Source: Deltaproteobacteria bacterium (GTDB lineage Bacteria > Bdellovibrionota > Bacteriovoracia > Bacteriovoracales > Bacteriovoracaceae). Taken from it: DNA of 44,092 nucleotides. The position numbers and the translations under genes are program-made. The notes beneath the pieces are model-generated. The model had not been told where the DNA came from and did not search any database. It was given only the letters and a program-made list of their open reading frames with translations. This document shows positions 9,488-17,253 of this stretch, piece after piece; within the stretch, counting starts at the first letter, position 1; each line of letters starts with the position of its first letter. Location of the stretch: contig SBGE01000255.1 of the NCBI GenBank assembly GCA_006226755.1, positions 1 to 44,092 of the forward strand, given 5' to 3'.

Positions 9488-9504
9488 CGGGTTAATTTAA
9501 CTCG
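9488..9504. promoter_or_regulatory. 17-bp palindrome upstream of maeB
   Basis: CGGGTTAATTTAACTCG is a near-perfect dyad between the symporter stop codon and the maeB start, just upstream of a TTGACA on the minus strand. It could be an operator. As a symporter terminator it would lack a U run. No regulator can be named from sequence. Confidence 0.3.
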
Positions 9505-9512
9505 GTGCAGGT

Positions 9513-10952
9513 CTATGACGCAGTTTGTTTTTCACCTTTAAATACAAAGGGATAGAGAATTAGCCCTAAGGTTGTCGAAAGAATGCCGATGTAAAGCTCA
9601 TCAATATTGGCTGCAAAGCCTGAATGGGAGGCATTTCGCCAGTAAGAAGTTCCGATAATTCCAAGAACACAGGCGAAAATGAACTGATTATCTTTGATCT
9701 TTCCTGGAAACAAATAGCCATACACTACCGGTAAAAGCAGGCAGCTTGCGGAGTAACTTCCAAGAGTTTTCCAAACTTTTTTAATATTTCCTTCAAAGGC
9801 AACCGCCATGAAGATAGAGATAATTCCCACACTGACTATGCCAAGATGATGAAGCATCACTTTGCCTTTGAACTTTTTAGGAACCAAGTCATAAGAAACA
9901 GTTGTTCCGGCCAAAAAGAGATAAGAATCGAGAGTCGAGAGAATTGTAGCGAGTATTCCTGCCAGAACAAAACCTCTTACCCCTGAAGGAAGTAATTGAA
10001 CGGCATAAGTAAGATAGGCTTGTCCTGACTCAGCTTCAGGGATGACAGCACGAGCATACATCGCTCCAAATGTGGTGCAGATGTCAAAACAAAACCAGAT
10101 GAGTGTTGAAATCAGAATTCCTTTCTTGGCAACTTTTGGTGATTCAGCGGCAAAGACTCTTTGATAAAAATTTGGATCAACCAGTGTCGAAAGGGCGATA
10201 AATCCCCAGACGAGAGTTGTTGCCAATGTTTCTCCTCCAGTCAGGTGAAAATGAGTCTCAGGAAGATTTGCTTTTAAAAATCCCAATCCACCGAACGTTG
10301 TCATGGAAAGAAGTAAGATCAAAAATACACCAGAGCACATGACAAAGAACTGGACAAGGTCTGAGAAGACGACAGCTCTAAAGCCTCCCCACATTGAATA
10401 GAGTATCACTAGGAAAACGCCTGCACTCATGCAGACAACAAGACTTCCTCCAAATAAAGCCTTTAGGAAGAGTCCAAGACTGATGACATATGCAATTGGG
10501 AGAACGTTGAAAAAATTAAAATAACCACTCAAGATAGCAGATCTTGGCCCAAACATTTTGCTGATAAGATCCGGCAAGGTGACTGCTTGATAACTCTTCA
10601 CATGATCAATGATGAATAAGGCAAAGATTATATAGGCTACGTACCAAAAAGCCCCTTGGGTTACAAAATTAAATATTCCCTTCTTAAATGCAATCTCTGT
10701 GACTCCAAAAATTCCACCGTACCATGTTGCAACCAGAGTTCCGACAAACATAGGAAGAGTCAGATGTCTTCCCATTAAAAGAAGATCCAGAAAATTGGCC
10801 TGTTCGTTGTCTTCGTCAATTTCTCTATTCTTTCTAAGCTCGCCATAGATTACAGCAGCAAATGTACAGAAGAGAACAAGACCAAAGATCGTCCAATCAA
10901 GAGGTGTGATAATTTCAGAGAGAGTAACTTTAGGTGAAAAGGACTGGGACAC
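9513..10952 (-). CDS. Sodium:solute symporter family transporter, predicted thiamine or precursor importer
   Basis: 479-residue inner-membrane protein with about 12-13 hydrophobic segments and SSS-family marks: a GGF-RAVVFSDLVQFFVM stretch after transmembrane segment 5, and LAGILATILSTLDSYL, the segment that carries sodium-site residues in this family. It begins with GTG at 10952, six bases after AAGGAG (10964-10959). The substrate cannot be read from the protein, but the leader is a TPP riboswitch whose closing stem borders the ribosome site. Import of thiamine, thiamine phosphate or a pyrimidine/thiazole moiety is therefore the best inference. An SSS transporter under THI-element control, named ThiV, has been proposed in comparative genomics; whether this is its orthologue needs a tree. 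Close SSS relatives carry pantothenate, proline or sugars. Confidence 0.85.
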   Translation of the reverse strand: MSQSFSPKVTLSEIITPLDWTIFGLVLFCTFAAVIYGELRKNREIDEDNEQANFLDLLLMGRHLTLPMFVGTLVATWYGGIFGVTEIAFKKGIFNFVTQGAFWYVAYIIFALFIIDHVKSYQAVTLPDLISKMFGPRSAILSGYFNFFNVLPIAYVISLGLFLKALFGGSLVVCMSAGVFLVILYSMWGGFRAVVFSDLVQFFVMCSGVFLILLLSMTTFGGLGFLKANLPETHFHLTGGETLATTLVWGFIALSTLVDPNFYQRVFAAESPKVAKKGILISTLIWFCFDICTTFGAMYARAVIPEAESGQAYLTYAVQLLPSGVRGFVLAGILATILSTLDSYLFLAGTTVSYDLVPKKFKGKVMLHHLGIVSVGIISIFMAVAFEGNIKKVWKTLGSYSASCLLLPVVYGYLFPGKIKDNQFIFACVLGIIGTSYWRNASHSGFAANIDELYIGILSTTLGLILYPFVFKGEKQTAS

Positions 10953-10954
10953 GG

Positions 10955-11045
10955 GATTCTCCTTACGGCAGCTCTAACTGCATCAAGTTCTAGGGTCGCC
11001 CTCTTTAAAGGACCTCTCAGTTACTTTTGGTAACTCCCCTGAATC
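10955..11045 (-). promoter_or_regulatory. TPP (thiamine pyrophosphate) riboswitch
   Basis: Read on the minus strand, the 5' leader of the symporter shows the THI-element layout. GAUUC (11045-11041) can close stem P1 with GAAUC (10959-10955). GGGGAGUUAC is followed by a CAAAA loop and GUAACUGAGAGG, with the invariant CUGAGA (11020-11015). Then come GACCCUAGAACUUGAUG and a GCAG/CUGC hairpin, and finally CGUAAGGAGA (10967-10958), a form of the conserved 3' core CGUAGGGA. The Shine-Dalgarno AAGGAG (10964-10959) is itself part of that core, and the P1 strand lies between it and the GTG start. Ligand binding should therefore shut off translation. No terminator hairpin is visible, which supports translational control. 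Confidence 0.88.
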
Positions 11046-11076
11046 GTCTAATGTCCCAGTTCTACATGGAGCGGAA

Positions 11077-11472
11077 TTAGTTGTCTAGATTGCCTCCAAA
11101 CTTTTCGCTAATTTCGATTTCTATTCCATTAGGGTCTACAACATAAACGGAACGGCTTCCTGGGTATTCTACGTGCCCACCGTACTCGTAAGGAATCGCT
11201 TCGTGGTCCAATTTCTCAATAATTCCATCATAATTGAGAACATTGACTCCAAAGTGGTTAAAGAAACCTGAAGCGACCTCTCCTGCTCCAAGACTTTCGT
11301 AAAGGCATAGGTAGAACCCGTCTTTCTTTCCAATAATGGAATATTTATTACCAAGACTACTTGTTCCTGATTCTTTTTCATCGAGATCAAAGAGCTTTTT
11401 GTAGAAGTCCTTTGAAAGTTCAAGATTTTTTACATTTAGATTGAGATGATCAATCCCTCTTATATCAAACAT
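11077..11472 (-). CDS. Glyoxalase/VOC-fold metalloprotein
   Basis: 131-residue protein with one vicinal-oxygen-chelate unit pair: it opens GIDHLNLNVKNLELSKDFYKKLF and closes RSVYVVDPNGIEIEISE. Likely metal ligands are His9, His74 (FNHFGV) and the Glu of EIEISE, as in glyoxalase I, dioxygenases and thiol transferases of this fold. The substrate is unknown. The start ATG follows AAGGAGA. It lies 11 bases downstream of a 41-residue gene and divergent from oxyR, so a role in oxidant or electrophile defence is a reasonable guess from context only. Its stop is 32 bases before the TPP riboswitch, so some readthrough into the symporter is possible. Confidence 0.85.
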   Translation of the reverse strand: MFDIRGIDHLNLNVKNLELSKDFYKKLFDLDEKESGTSSLGNKYSIIGKKDGFYLCLYESLGAGEVASGFFNHFGVNVLNYDGIIEKLDHEAIPYEYGGHVEYPGSRSVYVVDPNGIEIEISEKFGGNLDN

Positions 11473-11483
11473 GATTATTCTCC

Positions 11484-11609
11484 TTAAATCATTCTGTTGT
11501 TTACAATGCTTTTGCTTTTATTGAGCCTACAATTGGCATAAGCATAGGCCCTTTCGAATTTGAGGTTCCCAAACAAAAGGGTTTCAAAGATTTCTAGTAT
11601 ATATTTCAT
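11484..11609 (-). CDS. Small unknown protein (41 aa) divergent from oxyR
   Basis: A 41-codon frame beginning MKYILEIFETLLFGNL and ending in a basic, Asn/Ser-rich tail, preceded by an excellent ribosome site (AAGGAG, seven bases before ATG). It is immediately upstream of the VOC gene, whose ribosome site begins at the stop codon, so the two are probably co-transcribed and coupled. No family is recognised. The first 15 residues form an amphipathic or weakly membrane-active helix, and residues 21-25 read AYAYA. It is an unusually good small-gene candidate because both the start signal and the coupling are visible. Confidence 0.6.
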   Translation of the reverse strand: MKYILEIFETLLFGNLKFERAYAYANCRLNKSKSIVNNRMI

Positions 11610-11641
11610 TTTGTTTCTCCTTGTTGAGTGATGCCTTGATT

Positions 11642-11659
11642 ATCGTCATTTTTGACAAT
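11642..11659. promoter_or_regulatory. Dyad operator candidate between oxyR and the small gene
   Basis: ATCGTCATTTTTGACAAT is an inverted repeat (GTCA/TGAC arms with outer AT) 33 bases upstream of the 41-residue gene's start. It lies where a regulator of the leftward operon would bind. It is distinct from the OxyR-like site to its right. Confidence 0.35.
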
Positions 11660-11670
11660 AAATAAATTCG

Positions 11671-11702
11671 ATAGTATTTATAGGCTTATAGTAAAAATCT
11701 AT
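11671..11702. promoter_or_regulatory. OxyR-like binding site (probable autoregulatory)
   Basis: ATAGTAAAAATCTAT (11688-11702) fits the OxyR half-operator ATAGnTnnnAnCTAT in 9 of 10 fixed positions. Two more ATAG elements lie at 11671 and 11680. The site ends 11 bases before the oxyR start, so OxyR could repress its own gene and act on the divergent 41-residue/VOC operon. The left half does not match the full four-element consensus well. Confidence 0.5.
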
Positions 11703-11712
11703 CGGAGTTCTG

Positions 11713-12651
11713 ATGACATTGACTCAACTTGAATATGCCCTTGCTGTTGATACGCATAGACATTTTGGAAAGGCCGCAAAATCTTGTCATGTGACCCAAC
11801 CAACCTTGAGTATGCAACTTTCGAAGCTAGAAGATGAAATGGGAATTATCCTTTTTGATCGTTCAAAGTCCCCGATACTTCCTACAGATGAAGGTGCTGC
11901 ATTTCTCAAACAGGCCAGAGTCGTTATCAAGGAATTTCGAAGATTAGGAGATGTCATTCAAAATGAAGGAGAAGATCTTTCAGGAAAACTTCATTTAGCC
12001 GTCATCCCAACTTTGTCTCCTTATGTGATTCCTCTTTTTGCCAAGAAATTTTCTATGACTTATCCCAAAGTAGAATTAATCATAGAAGAAAGAAAGACAG
12101 AAGAAATTATCAAATTACTAGATGAAGATAAAATTGATGTCGGTTTGTTGGTAACTCCTCTTGGGATAGATACCTTAATTGAAAGAGTTCTATTCTATGA
12201 GGAATTCTTTCTTTTCTGTAATCCTGCTTCTGCGATGTTCAACCGAAAGAAAGTCACTACAGAAGAAATTGACAACGAAAATTTGTGGATATTGGATGAA
12301 GGACATTGCTTTCGCGATCAAGTTCTTAAGATATGTAAATACAAAGGGAAGAGAAAGGGCGATATTCAATTTCAAAGTGGAAACCTGGAAACTTTGAAGA
12401 ATATGGTTAAATCATGGGGAGGAGAGACTCTTCTTCCTAAATTAGCCGTTGATCAACTCGATTCCAATGAAAAGAAATGGGTAAGATCTTTTTCTTCTCC
12501 AGTACCTACTCGTGAAGTCTCTCTTGTACACAATCGTATTTATCTCAAAGAAAAATTTATAGAAGCTCTTCAAGAGGTCATAATCAATTCCCTTCCAAAA
12601 AGTGTAACGACCCTTAAGTCTAAATCTCTAAAGGTTGTCCCTTTGAACTGA
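11713..12651 (+). CDS. oxyR: Hydrogen peroxide sensor and LysR-type regulator OxyR
   Basis: 312-residue LysR-type regulator closely following E. coli OxyR (305). The N-terminal helix-turn-helix reads LEYALAVDTHRHFGKAAKSC then HVTQPTLSMQLSKLEDEMG. The sensing domain keeps GHCFRDQVLKIC with cysteines at positions 199 and 208, the same numbers and spacing as the peroxide-reactive Cys199 and resolving Cys208 of E. coli. LETLKNMV follows, as in the family. Disulfide-based peroxide sensing is therefore expected. The start ATG is preceded by GGAG (11704-11707). It is divergent from a 41-residue gene and a VOC gene, with an OxyR-like site between. Catalase or peroxiredoxin genes, the usual targets, are not in this window. 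Confidence 0.95.
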   Translation: MTLTQLEYALAVDTHRHFGKAAKSCHVTQPTLSMQLSKLEDEMGIILFDRSKSPILPTDEGAAFLKQARVVIKEFRRLGDVIQNEGEDLSGKLHLAVIPTLSPYVIPLFAKKFSMTYPKVELIIEERKTEEIIKLLDEDKIDVGLLVTPLGIDTLIERVLFYEEFFLFCNPASAMFNRKKVTTEEIDNENLWILDEGHCFRDQVLKICKYKGKRKGDIQFQSGNLETLKNMVKSWGGETLLPKLAVDQLDSNEKKWVRSFSSPVPTREVSLVHNRIYLKEKFIEALQEVIINSLPKSVTTLKSKSLKVVPLN

Positions 12652-12693
12652 AGTCAAAAGGAAACCAGTGTCACTCTGACCATTTTTCATTGA

Positions 12694-12725
12694 AAAAGCC
12701 TAAGTGCCTATGAATAAAGGCTTTT
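12694..12725 (+). terminator. Possible oxyR terminator
   Basis: AAAAGCCT (12694-12701) pairs with AGGCTTTT (12718-12725) across a 16-base loop, followed after five bases by TTTTT. The loop is long and the stem AT-rich, so efficiency is doubtful. Confidence 0.35.
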
Positions 12726-12775
12726 GCCCATTTTTAGTCTCTTTTCAGTCTGATAGAAAAAGTTGAAGTTTTAAA

Positions 12776-12811
12776 CAAAGCAAATCAAATCAAATATGAT
12801 TTAATGCTTTG
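12776..12811. promoter_or_regulatory. Extended dyad upstream of the protease gene
   Basis: CAAAGCA (12776-12782) and TGCTTTG (12805-12811) enclose AAATCA-AATA-TGATTT (12787-12802). The two nested inverted repeats share one centre, 60-95 bases before the protease start. It could be an operator bound by a dimer or a leader hairpin; no regulator is identifiable. Confidence 0.4.
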
Positions 12812-12870
12812 GCCTTCTTGATAAACCCGGGATTGGGTGAATGGCAACGTCAACGGAAGAGGGAGTTCTC

Positions 12871-14373
12871 ATGAAGAGAGAGAGGAAAGAAGGGAAGTTC
12901 GTATTTTTTATTTTAGGATTCATGCTTTTGGTTACGGCCTGTGGGAGACAGGAAAAACCAACGGATTTTGCAGGAGTCTTTAGTAGTCAAATCATCATTG
13001 GTGATCTTGACTGGAAAGAAATCACAACATTATCAACATCAAATCCAATTCGTAGTAACGGTAAAGCTGTAGGTGCTGTCGATCTACCTGTGATGGGAAG
13101 TCGTTGTACAGGCTTTCTTATTTCTGAAGATGTCTTTATGACAAATCATCACTGTATACCTACCAGCAGTCATTCGCGTGGAGTAACAGTAAAGTTCAAA
13201 CATGAAAAAGGAGTCAGTGCTGCCGATCACGCTAAATATGATTGTTCGGAGTTTATTGGGAACAATCAAGAATTGGATTTTGCGCTTTTGAAATGTTCTG
13301 GAAGTCCTGGTAGGAAGTTTGGATTTGTAAAGCTTGATTCAGATCAGAAGTCGCAGGGGTCATCTATTTATATAGTCCAGCAAAATTGTGATTACTATAA
13401 TGACAGTAACTGTGACTGGACTAAAAAATACAGTGAAGGGAAGATTACAAAAGTTGCAGCTGAGTATTCACACGATGCAGACACTCTAGGTGGGTCTAGT
13501 GGTTCTCCAATGTTCAGTAAAACGACTCATGAAGTAGTGGGAATCCATCACGCAGGTGCTGGCAATAACGGAATGGGTAGAGGTTACGAAAACTTTGCGG
13601 TACCGATGTCAAAAATAGTCCCTTACATCTTGACGCATTTTCCACAGGTTGATCTTGGAGGCTCTGGTGATGATACTGATCAGGATTCAGGTGATCAAGG
13701 TCAAGATTATGAGCCAAACAATAGTCTGACTAATGCAGCAGTTGTAGGACTTCCATTCTATGCAGATTTGAGCATATCAAGCAGTACAGACAATGATTAC
13801 TTCAAAGTTAAAACAAATAGCTCTGGGAAACTTAAAGTCAAAGTATCGTTTGTTCACTCGAAAGGAGACTTGGATGTTAAGCTGATCAACGGTTCCAAAC
13901 AGACAATTGCAAAAAGTGAATCTACTTCAAGTGTTGAGCAGATTGAATTTGAAGTAGGAGAAGGCACATTCTATATCAAAGTATTTGGTTATAAAGGAGC
14001 TAAGGGTAGTTACAAAATTGAAGCGACATTTGAAGGTCAAGCTGCTGGAAATGAGCCAAACGATTCAATTGCTACAGCTACACCAGTGGCCCTGCCGACG
14101 GTTCTAAAAAAAGAGATAGAATCTGATGGAGACAAGGACTTTTACGAAATCAAGTTGGCCTCAACAAAAACTGTGAGTGCAAGTTTGTCTTTTAGCCATA
14201 GCAGGGGAGATCTTGATCTTTATATCTTGAATACCGACGGCGAAGTTGTCGATAAATCGACTGGAACAAAGGATCTTGAAGCGATCTCAAGATCGCTATC
14301 CAAAGGTACTTATTATGTTGTGGTAGTTGGCTATAAATCAGCTACAGGCTCTTATCAATTGAGTCTCAAATAG
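12871..14373 (+). CDS. Secreted trypsin/V8-like serine protease lipoprotein with two PPC domains
   Basis: 500-residue predicted lipoprotein. The ATG at 12871, seven bases after GAGGGAG, gives a signal peptide ending in LLVTAC with the lipid Cys at 24; an ATG ten codons upstream would bury it. The protease domain (about 60-260) shows the triad: His94 (TNHHC), Asp136 (ELDFALL) and Ser210 (GGSSGSP), the GxSGSP form of Glu-specific V8-type enzymes. Several Cys residues may form disulfides. An acidic Asp/Gly linker (about 263-280) leads to two bacterial pre-peptidase C-terminal (PPC) domains, each opening with an EPN motif and ending with a Tyr-Lys-rich strand (YKGAKGSYKI; YKSATGSYQL). PPC domains usually aid secretion or substrate binding. 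A role in digesting prey or host protein is inferred only from the presumed lifestyle. A bidirectional terminator follows. Confidence 0.9.
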   Translation: MKRERKEGKFVFFILGFMLLVTACGRQEKPTDFAGVFSSQIIIGDLDWKEITTLSTSNPIRSNGKAVGAVDLPVMGSRCTGFLISEDVFMTNHHCIPTSSHSRGVTVKFKHEKGVSAADHAKYDCSEFIGNNQELDFALLKCSGSPGRKFGFVKLDSDQKSQGSSIYIVQQNCDYYNDSNCDWTKKYSEGKITKVAAEYSHDADTLGGSSGSPMFSKTTHEVVGIHHAGAGNNGMGRGYENFAVPMSKIVPYILTHFPQVDLGGSGDDTDQDSGDQGQDYEPNNSLTNAAVVGLPFYADLSISSSTDNDYFKVKTNSSGKLKVKVSFVHSKGDLDVKLINGSKQTIAKSESTSSVEQIEFEVGEGTFYIKVFGYKGAKGSYKIEATFEGQAAGNEPNDSIATATPVALPTVLKKEIESDGDKDFYEIKLASTKTVSASLSFSHSRGDLDLYILNTDGEVVDKSTGTKDLEAISRSLSKGTYYVVVVGYKSATGSYQLSLK

Positions 14374-14380
14374 GTCTCGC

Positions 14381-14420
14381 AAAAAAAAAGCCAGCTCGAA
14401 GAGCTGGCTTTTTCTTTTTT
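14381..14420. terminator. Bidirectional intrinsic terminator
   Basis: AGCCAGCTC (14389-14397), loop GAA, GAGCTGGCT (14401-14409), flanked by nine A on the left and a T-rich run on the right. It serves both the protease gene (+) and the convergent hydrolase gene (-), whose stop lies in the T run. Confidence 0.92.
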
Positions 14421-15390
14421 ATTTGTTTTCTTCAAGAAACTTTCTGGCCCTAAGTTCAGACCAGTAATACTCACCATCAAAATTCACAAATCCGACATGA
14501 CCGCCACTTTCAGGAATCTCTAAAAAGAGATTTTTATTGCGAGCACATTCTCTTATGGGGTAGCAACTTTTTCCAATGATAGGGTCATTCTTGGCATTCA
14601 CTATCAAAGAAGGAACTTTGATGTTTTCAAGGTATTGTTTAGAACTTGATCTTGAATAATAGTCGTCTGCATTCTTGAAGCCATGCAGGGGGGCAGTGTA
14701 CTTTTCTGTAAACTCATGCACAGTTCTAACTTTGAAAACATTTTTTACATCGACGATATCTTCGATATTTACGATGTCATTTTTCATAATGATCTTTTGT
14801 TTCATAGTTTTTAGAAATTCTAGCATGTAACCAGAATTTAATTTTCTATGAAGCTCTCTGTTTGAACAGCTTAGGTCCGCAGGCATAGAGAACATGATGG
14901 CCTTGTCTATTTCAGAAGGAATATCATTTCCTCTCTCTCCTAAATACTTACCAGTAAGGTTGGCTCCCAGACTAAAACCTATCAGTGAAATGCTCTCATA
15001 TTCTTTAAGAGAAACAGCATGATCGACGACCGTTGCAAGATCATATGTCGCACCTGCATGGTAAAAGATTTTTAATCGATTGAGTTCCTGACTACAACCT
15101 CTCATGTTCCAGGCCAGAACATCATAATTGTACTGATTGAGCTTTTTAGTCATTCCCTTGATGTAAACAGAATCGGAGTTTCCCTCAAGTCCATGTGAGA
15201 GGATGACTAATTTTTTCGATCCAACTTTAGAAAAGTCGAGATCGAGAAAGTCTCCATCAGAAAGTTCGAGTCTCTTACGTTCATAAGTTACGTCTTCAAC
15301 ACTTCTGAAAAAATAAGGGTAAATGGTTTGAATATGTCCATTGGCAAAGAAACGTGGGGCTGTATAGCTTGAATCCTTCAATAACGGCAC
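14419..15390 (-). CDS. YheT-family alpha/beta hydrolase
   Basis: 323-residue alpha/beta hydrolase of the YheT/ABHD1-3 type. The N terminus keeps the family signature FFANGHIQTIYPYFF. The catalytic set is Ser140 (GFSLGAN), Asp269 (NAKNDP) and His298 (SGGHVGF), with HGLEGNSDS as oxyanion loop. Relatives act on lipid or ester substrates; the E. coli member has no firm substrate. The start is GTG at 15390, spaced four bases from AAGGAGG. An overlapping ATG two bases upstream is in another frame. It lies 84 bases after trmH on the same strand and may be the third gene of that run. Confidence 0.88.
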   Translation of the reverse strand: MPLLKDSSYTAPRFFANGHIQTIYPYFFRSVEDVTYERKRLELSDGDFLDLDFSKVGSKKLVILSHGLEGNSDSVYIKGMTKKLNQYNYDVLAWNMRGCSQELNRLKIFYHAGATYDLATVVDHAVSLKEYESISLIGFSLGANLTGKYLGERGNDIPSEIDKAIMFSMPADLSCSNRELHRKLNSGYMLEFLKTMKQKIIMKNDIVNIEDIVDVKNVFKVRTVHEFTEKYTAPLHGFKNADDYYSRSSSKQYLENIKVPSLIVNAKNDPIIGKSCYPIRECARNKNLFLEIPESGGHVGFVNFDGEYYWSELRARKFLEENK

Positions 15391-15474
15391 ATGTCCTCCT
15401 TATACATTTTCACGTTAGTCCAAAGTCAACCTACAGTTTAACTCATGTAAGTTCAAATTTGCATCAGGCAAAAC

Positions 15475-16200
15475 TTAGGCGTTTTGTTGAAATTTCAGTA
15501 TCTTCGATGCATTTTTGACGGACCGTGCAAAAAATTCGGCTCGAAGACGAGTAATTTCGGCCTCATTCAGATTTCCCATTTTTCCAAGTCGTTTGATTCG
15601 ATCCTGAAAGACTTGATAGCAAATAATGGCCGCTGCCACACTGATATTGAATGATTCTGTAAATCCAACAGTTGGAATAATGATATTCAGATCAGATTGT
15701 TCGAGCATGTAATCGCTCACACCTTCAAGTTCATTTCCAAGGACGATGGCAGTTGGAATTGTGAAGTCTACTTCTGAAATAGGAATGGCCTTGGCGGTCA
15801 AGTGAGTTGTGGCTATTCGATAACCTTTTTCTTTTAACTTCTTAATACAAGGTTCTGGTTCTTCCCATTTCGTCATGTGAACCCATTTATGAGCACCTTG
15901 AGTCGTTCTTTTGGAAATTTTAGTTCTTTTACTTTCGACGATATTAATTGGAAGGATGCCAAAGTTTTCAGCAGAACGGACAACAGCATTAATGTTTCCT
16001 GTGTCGTATAATCTTTCAAGAACCAAAGTGATGTCACATGTTTTGTCTTCCATGACTTTTTCAATTCTCTCTTTTCGCCCGTCTTGAAGTTGTTCGCTGA
16101 AACACTCAAAAATCTGGTGAGGAGAATATTGAATATTGTCGAGAACGAGATGTTCTTCGAGAGGAAAAAGTGTGGAAAATTGTGAATTATCTGTGGTCAT
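15475..16200 (-). CDS. trmH: tRNA/rRNA 2'-O-methyltransferase, TrmH type
   Basis: 241-residue SPOUT-class methyltransferase. All three knot motifs are visible: NINAVVRSAENFG (motif 1 with the catalytic Arg), AIVLGNELEGVS (motif 2), and IIPTVGFTESFNISVAAAIICYQ (motif 3, shown in part). The length and the C-terminal helical extension match TrmH, which methylates the ribose of Gm18 in tRNA by S-adenosylmethionine. A related rRNA enzyme cannot be fully excluded, but RlmB-type N-terminal domains are absent. Its ATG overlaps the stop of the preceding secreted-protein gene by four bases. In enterics trmH follows spoT; here it lies about 9 kb away. Confidence 0.85.
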   Translation of the reverse strand: MTTDNSQFSTLFPLEEHLVLDNIQYSPHQIFECFSEQLQDGRKERIEKVMEDKTCDITLVLERLYDTGNINAVVRSAENFGILPINIVESKRTKISKRTTQGAHKWVHMTKWEEPEPCIKKLKEKGYRIATTHLTAKAIPISEVDFTIPTAIVLGNELEGVSDYMLEQSDLNIIIPTVGFTESFNISVAAAIICYQVFQDRIKRLGKMGNLNEAEITRLRAEFFARSVKNASKILKFQQNA

Positions 16201-17177
16201 AAGCCACCAATAATTACTTCAAATTTAAGTGAAATGGAAGGGATAAATTCCCAGTTTTGTGCTCTTGGAAAGGTTCCGAGTGAGGATATCTCCATAAAAA
16301 ACCAGTTCTTATGAAGGAGTTGTCTATAGGCAATCGATAAATCGTAATTTGTGATCATAGGTTGAGGTCTGGTGGAACCAATGGCCTTGGCACTATAGGA
16401 GATCCCTCTTCTGTTACTTAAAGTATGATACAAAGTCGGGCCATGAACTATGGTGAATGTATCCGTTTCATCCCACCAGGTGGCAGTATTTTGAAAACGG
16501 AAAAGTTTGTTGTCTGCAATTTGATAGTCAAAATCAAGAGAGCTTGTTTCTCCAAATCCTTCTTCGAGATACCAAAAGATCGATTGCTCCGCGATGGCCT
16601 CAATTGAGAAGGGAAGTTTCCAATTTCGTCTTAACCTTGCTCTCGCAAATGGCTCAGGAGGGATATCAACTCTAATTCCTGTGTCGGCGAAAAAATTCCA
16701 GTTTCTGGTTTCGTTAATAAGATATTGAAGAGCCGCTGTTGTTTTCACTTTTTGATTCAAATCAGTTTCTTCTCCAGGTTGTTTGACTGGAGTTGACTCT
16801 TCTGCGGATGTTACTTGACTTTGATCGTCGGCTTTTCTTTCAAAGACGAATTTGAAGCGCTTTTGGGTATAGGGAAGATGAATCTTGAATCTAATATTTG
16901 CTTCACTGTCGAGATTTTGTCCTTCAACTTTGGTTGTTTGTACCCACATTCTTATCTGACTATTGTTTGTGATATCTTCACCTCTGTCGACACCAAAGAA
17001 GCGATCGATTCTGGTGCCGAGTAAAACAATACTCTTGGATAAGGCGGTATGGGCTTCATTAAGAGAAATAGAATAGGGTTTGTCTTCTGGGGGGGGATCT
17101 TTATCTGTAGAATAAAATTCTTTAGCAGGAGCCTGCTGATTGAACAAAACAAATATGAATATTAAAAGTATTCTCAC
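16197..17177 (-). CDS. Secreted or outer-membrane protein of unknown function
   Basis: About 326 residues. The start is uncertain: the GTG at 17177 yields a clean signal peptide (MRILLIFIFVLFNQQAPA) but has a poor ribosome site. A longer frame exists, but it would cross the promoter and first codons of the divergent DUF3015 gene. The mature protein has alternating polar and aromatic stretches (IEAIAEQSIFWYLEEG, LFRFQNTATWWDET), consistent with a beta barrel or a periplasmic beta protein. A Glu/Pro-rich insertion lies in the middle. No family is recognised. It overlaps trmH by four bases (ATGA), an odd partner for a tRNA-modifying enzyme. Confidence 0.7.
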   Translation of the reverse strand: MRILLIFIFVLFNQQAPAKEFYSTDKDPPPEDKPYSISLNEAHTALSKSIVLLGTRIDRFFGVDRGEDITNNSQIRMWVQTTKVEGQNLDSEANIRFKIHLPYTQKRFKFVFERKADDQSQVTSAEESTPVKQPGEETDLNQKVKTTAALQYLINETRNWNFFADTGIRVDIPPEPFARARLRRNWKLPFSIEAIAEQSIFWYLEEGFGETSSLDFDYQIADNKLFRFQNTATWWDETDTFTIVHGPTLYHTLSNRRGISYSAKAIGSTRPQPMITNYDLSIAYRQLLHKNWFFMEISSLGTFPRAQNWEFIPSISLKFEVIIGGL

Positions 17178-17224
17178 AATTACTATTTTGGTCTGTTTTT
17201 CTCGTCCTGACAAAAATTGGTTTC

Positions 17225-17253
17225 TTGACCCGAGCAGGTCTCGGAAAGATAAT
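17225..17253 (+). promoter_or_regulatory. Sigma-70-type promoter with dyad in its spacer
   Basis: TTGACC (17225-17230), a 17-base spacer, and GATAAT (17248-17253), five of six matches in each box. The spacer contains CCGAG-CAGGT-CTCGG (17230-17244), an inverted repeat exactly between the boxes. It should drive the DUF3015-DUF4105 pair from about 17260. Confidence 0.75.

Noticed and set aside
10953-11076. tRNA or glycine riboswitch in the symporter leader
   Set aside because: No cloverleaf; the CUGAGAG and CGUAAGGAGA cores identify the TPP class instead.
12841-12870. Earlier start for the protease
   Set aside because: It would place ten polar residues before the lipoprotein signal peptide and lacks a good ribosome site.
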